Below are positions 52,380-55,875 of a stretch of 55,875 nucleotides of DNA, piece after piece. Position numbers and translations under genes: made by a program. Source of the DNA: Desulfurococcales archaeon (lineage in GTDB: Archaea; Thermoproteota; Thermoprotei_A; Sulfolobales; NBVN01); NCBI GenBank assembly GCA_027083115.1, contig JALWQN010000084.1, forward strand, positions 1-55,875. Reading direction: 5' to 3'. A model generated the notes under the pieces. The model saw only the letters and a list, made by a program, of their open reading frames with translations, was not told where the DNA came from and ran no database searches. Numbering within the stretch: position 1 is the stretch's first letter; the number at the start of each line of letters is the position of its first letter.

Positions 52380-52580
52380 CTAACCAAGGATTTTCACTAC
52401 TTCACCTAAGATCTTGGCTTTACCTCCTGTTGGCTGAACCAGTAACTTACCGCAAACCAAGCACCTTACGGGAAACGTTGCATGATCAAATATTACCTGC
52501 TCATTTCCGCAGGAGGGGCATCTGACCTTAATAAATCTTGACTTAGGCATAGGAATTAAAACTTTCCTCTTCTTCATCAC
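52380..52580 (-). CDS. rps27e: Ribosomal protein S27e
   Basis: A small zinc-ribbon ribosomal protein: KVRCPSCGNEQVIFDHATF then VRCLVCGKLL. The 66 residues end in the typical GGKAKILGEV. It overlaps the L44e stop by four bases. Confidence 0.95.
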   Translation of the reverse strand: MMKKRKVLIPMPKSRFIKVRCPSCGNEQVIFDHATFPVRCLVCGKLLVQPTGGKAKILGEVVKILG

Positions 52581-52864
52581 CTAACCACCTCCACGAGCTC
52601 AGCCTTCTTCAATCTAATACCTCTCCTGTGGGTAATATATCCGCATTTAGTGCACTTAAGCTTAAGCACAACCTTCTTAGTTACCTTAGCGAAGCGCTTC
52701 TGCTCTGGCTTTCTTTTGCTTCCATACCCCTTATTCTTTCTTTCATACCTTCTCTGCCCCTCTGCAAGCGCTCTCCTCTTTCCTCCCTTATAAATAACTA
52801 CAGTATGAATCGTGTGTGTACCACACCTAGGACAGTAAGTCCTTATCCTTTTCGGGATTCGCAT
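52577..52864 (-). CDS. rpl44e: Ribosomal protein L44e
   Basis: Classic L44e: MRIPKRIRTYCPRCGTHTIH at the start, the Gly/Arg basic middle RRYERKNKGYGSKRKPEQK, and KLKCTKCGYITHRRGIRLKK. 95 residues. First gene of the operon L44e-S27e-aIF2a-nop10. L44e forms part of the large-subunit E-site. Confidence 0.96.
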   Translation of the reverse strand: MRIPKRIRTYCPRCGTHTIHTVVIYKGGKRRALAEGQRRYERKNKGYGSKRKPEQKRFAKVTKKVVLKLKCTKCGYITHRRGIRLKKAELVEVVR

Positions 52865-53048
52865 CTTCCATACCTCTGCTTATGGCTTAACTCAAGAACC
52901 TTAAATACTTTTACAACTAAAAGTTGCGCCCTTCAGGACGGGGATGAGCTGTAGAAGTTCGAAGAGGAAAGTTGGTGATCTCTCCCATCCTATTGTGAGA
53001 AAGGTTGAAATACTCTGTAAGCTCCATTTAGAGAAGTGGTAAAGAGTA
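52865..53048. other. Spacer with IS605-like end remnant
   Basis: The spacer holds GCGCCCTTCAGGACGGGGAT at about 52926-52945, resembling the short hairpin (CGTCCTTCAGGACGGGG) common near the ends of archaeal IS200/IS605 elements. No intact terminal structure was proved. It precedes the tnpB remnant. Confidence 0.4.
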
Positions 53049-53204
53049 ATGAAGAAGTTAACGGTTTCGGATGAGGCGTATTGGAAGCTAATGGAGATCA
53101 AGGTTAGGCTAAGGTGTCAAACGTGGGAGGAATTTGCGGATAAGGTTCACAAAATGGTGTTTAGAGATGAAAAGGGCGAACAGGTTCAGGCTGAGACCGA
53201 CTAA
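53049..53204 (+). CDS. Small antitoxin-like ORF overlapping the tnpB remnant
   Basis: Fifty-one residues, MKKLTVSDEAYWKLMEIKVR at the start then CQTWEEFADKVHKMV, with the beta-strand plus helices pattern of ribbon-helix-helix or VapB antitoxins. Its last 38 bases overlap the start of the tnpB remnant in another frame. It may have been the upstream partner ORF of the element. Coding status is uncertain. Confidence 0.48.
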   Translation: MKKLTVSDEAYWKLMEIKVRLRCQTWEEFADKVHKMVFRDEKGEQVQAETD

Positions 53205-53688
53205 GGAACAGGAGAAGGTTTTGCTTAGTCTGTGCGAGACGTCGGCAGTGTTATGGAACAAGTTAAACTATATTAGGAGGCAGGCCTTCTTCGAAGGGCG
53301 ATTTGACCAGAAAGAAGGAGTAGATGCACTATACAATGAGTTTAAGCGAATTTTAGGTTCAGCAACAACCCAACAAATAATAAGGAAGAACAACGAGGCA
53401 TGGAAAAGCTTCTTCTCTCTGTTAAGACTGAAAAGCAAAGGCAAGCTTCCTTCGCACATTCGTAAGATTTCTCCTCCAGGATATTGGAAAGACAGATTGC
53501 TAAACAAGCGAAAACTAATGACCGTTATCAGAAATGATTGCTACTGAATAGAGGAGATAAGATGAAAGCAGTCTTTGGTTCTGCCTAAGGGGTTAAAGAT
53601 TTGTATAACAGGTGAAATAAGATGGAGAAGAAAGCAAGGAAGGTTAGAAATCTTCTATGATGATTTAACGGGGAGGTTGTCAAAATAA
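53167..53688 (+). pseudogene. tnpB: TnpB (IS200/IS605 family) 5' remnant
   Basis: The frame begins MKRANRFRLRPTKEQEKVL and continues with LWNKLNYIRRQAFFEG, a TnpB N-terminus. TGA codons at 53545-53547 and 53563-53565 interrupt it. After them the same frame still reads LVLPKGLKICITGEIRW then KQGRLEIFYDDLTGR before a TAA at 53686. The whole RuvC nuclease half is missing. No TnpA was seen. This is a decayed, immobile fragment. Confidence 0.9.
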
Positions 53689-53840
53689 TCACTGTTGGCT
53701 TAATTAATAACAGTTCTTTAGGTGCCATCATTATTAATACATGACTAAATAAGTGCTGATTTCCTTCGCTTGACAGTCATCTGTAAGCACAAAAACAAAA
53801 AGTTAAAAGCTTGTTCAACAGCCTGGTATAGGTGGATTAG

Positions 53841-54128
53841 ATGCCTAAAAAGAGGGAGAATAGGGGGAGGCATAAAGGAGGTAAAGGATCCGTCAGGATG
53901 ATCCAGTGCGACAGTTGTGGAAGGCTTGTACCTGAAGATAAAGCCATTTGTGTGACGAGGTGGTACTCACCAGTTGATCCACAATTGGCTGCAGAGCTAG
54001 AGAAGAAAGGGGCAATAATTGCTAGGTACCCCGTCAGGAAATGCTACTGCGTGAGTTGCGCCGTATCGTTAGGGATAGTTAAGGTTCGCTCAGAAGAGGA
54101 CAGAAAAAGGATTCTCAGCAAAAGGTAA
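53841..54128 (+). CDS. rps26e: Ribosomal protein S26e
   Basis: MPKKRENRGRHKGGKGSVR at the start, MIQCDSCGRLVPEDKAI and KCYCVSCAVSLGIVKVRS, the diagnostic zinc pattern. S26e is found in eukaryotes and Crenarchaeota but not in Euryarchaeota. 95 residues. It stands alone after the tnpB remnant. Confidence 0.96.
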   Translation: MPKKRENRGRHKGGKGSVRMIQCDSCGRLVPEDKAICVTRWYSPVDPQLAAELEKKGAIIARYPVRKCYCVSCAVSLGIVKVRSEEDRKRILSKR

Positions 54129-54170
54129 GTGGCCGTATTAAGTTACGTTATTGCCTCATCAAAGTTTGCT

Positions 54171-55592
54171 TCAGTACTTACTTGCGAACCTTAAGTAAGT
54201 GAAGGCCTTACCGCCGCAAATAGGGCATTTAAGATTAGCAGGTATTTTCTGTGTCTCAAGCGGAGTGCCTAAGGCATCAGCATTAAGAACTTCAGAGAGC
54301 TTATCGGCGCATTCTCTTTTGCCGCACCAGGGGATTTCCGCAATACCCCCTCCCTCAATGTGTTTCTTAGCTTTTTCTAAGTTACTGGTTCGAAGAATTC
54401 TATTCTGGAATCTTTCTTTAGCCTTCTTCCTTAATCCATCATCGATTTCCCGGCCTAACTTCATAACTTCCTTAATAATTTCTTGCTTGGGAACTTTCTC
54501 TTTAGTTCTTAAATCTCTCCGGAATATCGTTAACTGATTTGCCCTTAATTCTTTAGGGCCTATATCGATCCTTAAGGGAACGCCCTTCAGTTCCCAAATA
54601 TTGAATTTCTCGCCTGGAGTTATATCATCTCTTAGATCAGCGTAAGCTCTTATGCCAGACTCCTTAAGCATGTCTTGAATATCGGTGGCTTCCTTCATAA
54701 CTTCATTCTTAATTAATTCCTTACCAGCAGGTATAGGCACTATAACTACCTGGATAGGCGCTACTTTAAAAGGAAGAACGAGTCCCTTGGAGTCACCATG
54801 TACACTAATGAGTGAAGCAACAGCCCTTTCCGAAATTCCGTAGCTGGTTTGCCAGGCATAATCTATCTCCTGGTCTCTTTTCTGAATCCTCACCTCAAAC
54901 GCTTTAGTGAAGTTCTGTCCTAGATTATGTACCGTACCTATCTGTAATGCCCTCCCATCAGGAAGTAAGGTATCAAAAGCGATAGTGTATATAGCTCCAG
55001 CGAACTTATCCCACTCAGGGCGTTTAGAGATCAAATAAGGGATCCCTAACTCATCAAAAAACCGTCTATATATTTCTATAGCTTCCTTAATTTGGCGTTC
55101 TGAATCTCCAAAGCTCTCGTGTAGGGTGTGAGCCTCCTTAAAGGTCGTGACTTCCCTCACCCTCAGCATAGGTCTTGTTGCTTTAGTCTCGTACCTGAAA
55201 ATACTTACTATCTGGTAGTATTTCTTAGGCAGTTGTTTGTAGCTCTTAATCCAGAAAGACTCCATATAAGATAATGGTGTTTCGCTGGTGGGGCGTAACG
55301 CCAGCTTAATATCTAAAGGATCCAACCCACCGTGCGTCACCCAATAAACTTCATCCTCAAAACCTCTAACATGCTCTGATTCCTTCGCAAGTATGGGTTC
55401 CGGGATCAATAATGGAAGGAGTATCTCCTCATGGCCCGTTGAATCAAGCAAACGCCTAAGGATATTGAGAACATAACGCCTAAGCTTGAAACCGTAAGGA
55501 AGCCAAACCCCCATACCCTTAATCGGATATCTACCATAATCATATATATCTGCTTCCCTCAGCACCCAATCAAACCATCTAGGAAACTCCAT
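54171..55592 (-). CDS. proS: Prolyl-tRNA synthetase (archaeal/eukaryotic type)
   Basis: Class II aminoacyl-tRNA synthetase for proline. MEFPRWFDWVLREADIYDYG is the usual archaeal ProRS start, so ATG 55592 (or TTG 55598) is preferred; the 32 upstream codons encode a hydrophobic run unlike the family. Motif 2 RPTSETPLSYMESFW, motif 3 region, the anticodon-binding domain and the C-terminal zinc domain (CGKRECAD to LKCPICGG) are present. Confidence 0.95.
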   Translation of the reverse strand: MEFPRWFDWVLREADIYDYGRYPIKGMGVWLPYGFKLRRYVLNILRRLLDSTGHEEILLPLLIPEPILAKESEHVRGFEDEVYWVTHGGLDPLDIKLALRPTSETPLSYMESFWIKSYKQLPKKYYQIVSIFRYETKATRPMLRVREVTTFKEAHTLHESFGDSERQIKEAIEIYRRFFDELGIPYLISKRPEWDKFAGAIYTIAFDTLLPDGRALQIGTVHNLGQNFTKAFEVRIQKRDQEIDYAWQTSYGISERAVASLISVHGDSKGLVLPFKVAPIQVVIVPIPAGKELIKNEVMKEATDIQDMLKESGIRAYADLRDDITPGEKFNIWELKGVPLRIDIGPKELRANQLTIFRRDLRTKEKVPKQEIIKEVMKLGREIDDGLRKKAKERFQNRILRTSNLEKAKKHIEGGGIAEIPWCGKRECADKLSEVLNADALGTPLETQKIPANLKCPICGGKAFTYLRFASKY

Positions 55593-55744
55593 CCCCAAAA
55601 TGGAGTAAACCTCCTTAGTCAACCCAACACCCGGGAATGAGGGCAGAAAACCTAATAATAAATTTAATGCAATAAACAACCACAACAAAACACGTGAATA
55701 ATAACAAAAACCTTAATTAAGCCTATATCCCAAATCCTTATGGT

Positions 55745-55833
55745 GCCGCGGTAGTATAGTCCGGCCCAGTATGCGGGCCTGTCGAGAACTACGCAGACAG
55801 CCCGTGACCCGGGTTCAAATCCCGGCCGCGGCG
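55745..55833 (+). tRNA. tRNA-Asp (GTC) with intron
   Basis: Acceptor stem GCCGCGG/CCGCGGC, T arm CCGGG-TTCAAAT-CCCGG, anticodon stem CGGGC/GCCCG and anticodon GTC at 55781-55783. Between G37 and A38 a 14-base intron (55785-55798) is predicted, at the canonical archaeal site. CCA is not encoded. CTATAT at about 55722 is TATA-like. Confidence 0.9.
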
Positions 55834-55875
55834 CATGCTTTAAACTCTAAAACCATCCTAAGGCACTTTCTCAAA

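Noticed and set aside
53167..53688. TGA recoding (Sec/Pyl) to make a full TnpB
   Set aside because: Even with read-through the RuvC half is missing, so decay is the simpler explanation.
55593..55688. Hydrophobic N-terminal extension of ProRS as signal peptide
   Set aside because: The family starts near residue 33, and an AT-rich promoter-like stretch overlaps the extension.
1..55875. CRISPR arrays, rRNA genes, prophage or origin
   Set aside because: No regularly spaced repeats, rRNA motifs, phage structural genes, or Cdc6/origin boxes were seen.

Overview
This window is a compact, AT-rich piece of a hyperthermophilic archaeal chromosome. Reverse gyrase, two Alba chromatin proteins, a thermosome subunit, archaeal-type S-adenosylmethionine synthetase, archaeosine TGT, FAU-1, CDP-archaeol synthase and aIF2-alpha all mark it as archaeal. 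RNA polymerase subunit Rpo8/RpoG, ribosomal protein S26e, an SmAP3-type Sm protein, two intron-containing tRNA genes and frequent TTG starts point to the Thermoproteota (Crenarchaeota), most likely Thermoprotei. The species cannot be fixed from the sequence alone. Apart from one decayed TnpB remnant near 53 kb, it looks like core chromosome.

Layout. 0-6.5 kb: trm56 (partial)-hflX-mbf1; then PAN, a PUA protein and a PAC2 protein (a proteasome-linked group); then tgtA and SmAP3. 6.5-14.5 kb: rpo8 divergent from a HerA-like ATPase pair, AK6/Fap7 kinase, thermosome, a degenerate PP-loop protein followed by a tandem Hfq/Sm-like protein, an ASCH protein and a DUF47/PiT pair. 14.4-23.7 kb: DUF460, rio2, a C/D box sRNA, metK/mat ending in a large hairpin, an Sm protein divergent from Alba2, reverse gyrase and a stand-alone Lrp ligand-binding domain. 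23.7-33.4 kb: a second C/D sRNA, a D-amino-acid PLP enzyme, XPB helicase, Alba1, hexulose-phosphate synthase, TIP49, Trm112 and glmM. 33.4-44.3 kb: a run of plus-strand genes (DUF354, TIM barrel, RNase HII, DRG-like GTPase and others), MGMT, a DHPS-like protein, an N-domain-only TFS-like protein, tRNA-Leu, UPF0147 and FAU-1. 44.3-49.1 kb: tmk, the two mevalonate-5-phosphate dehydratase subunits, a UbiD decarboxylase (archaeal mevalonate pathway) and Clp1/Grc3. 49.2-55.9 kb: Dim1/KsgA, a RuvC-fold protein, CarS, nop10-aIF2a-S27e-L44e, the tnpB relic, S26e, ProRS and tRNA-Asp.

RNA biology dominates: tRNA modification and charging (Trm56, TgtA plus a split PUA module, Trm112, ProRS), ribosome assembly (Rio2, Dim1, Fap7, Nop10, two C/D guides), RNA-binding folds (three Sm/Hfq-type proteins, FAU-1, PUA, ASCH) and Clp1. 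The most unusual items are: three genes whose Shine-Dalgarno motifs point at AUA or AUU start codons; a PP-loop tRNA-thiolase homologue that has lost its active-site motif and lies next to a duplicated Hfq-like protein; a perfect 13-bp stem spanning the metK stop codon just before a C/D sRNA; an ArcTGT split into two genes; PAN lacking its C-terminal Tyr while the adjacent PAC2 protein carries one; and a phosphate-permease relative lacking both signature Asp residues.
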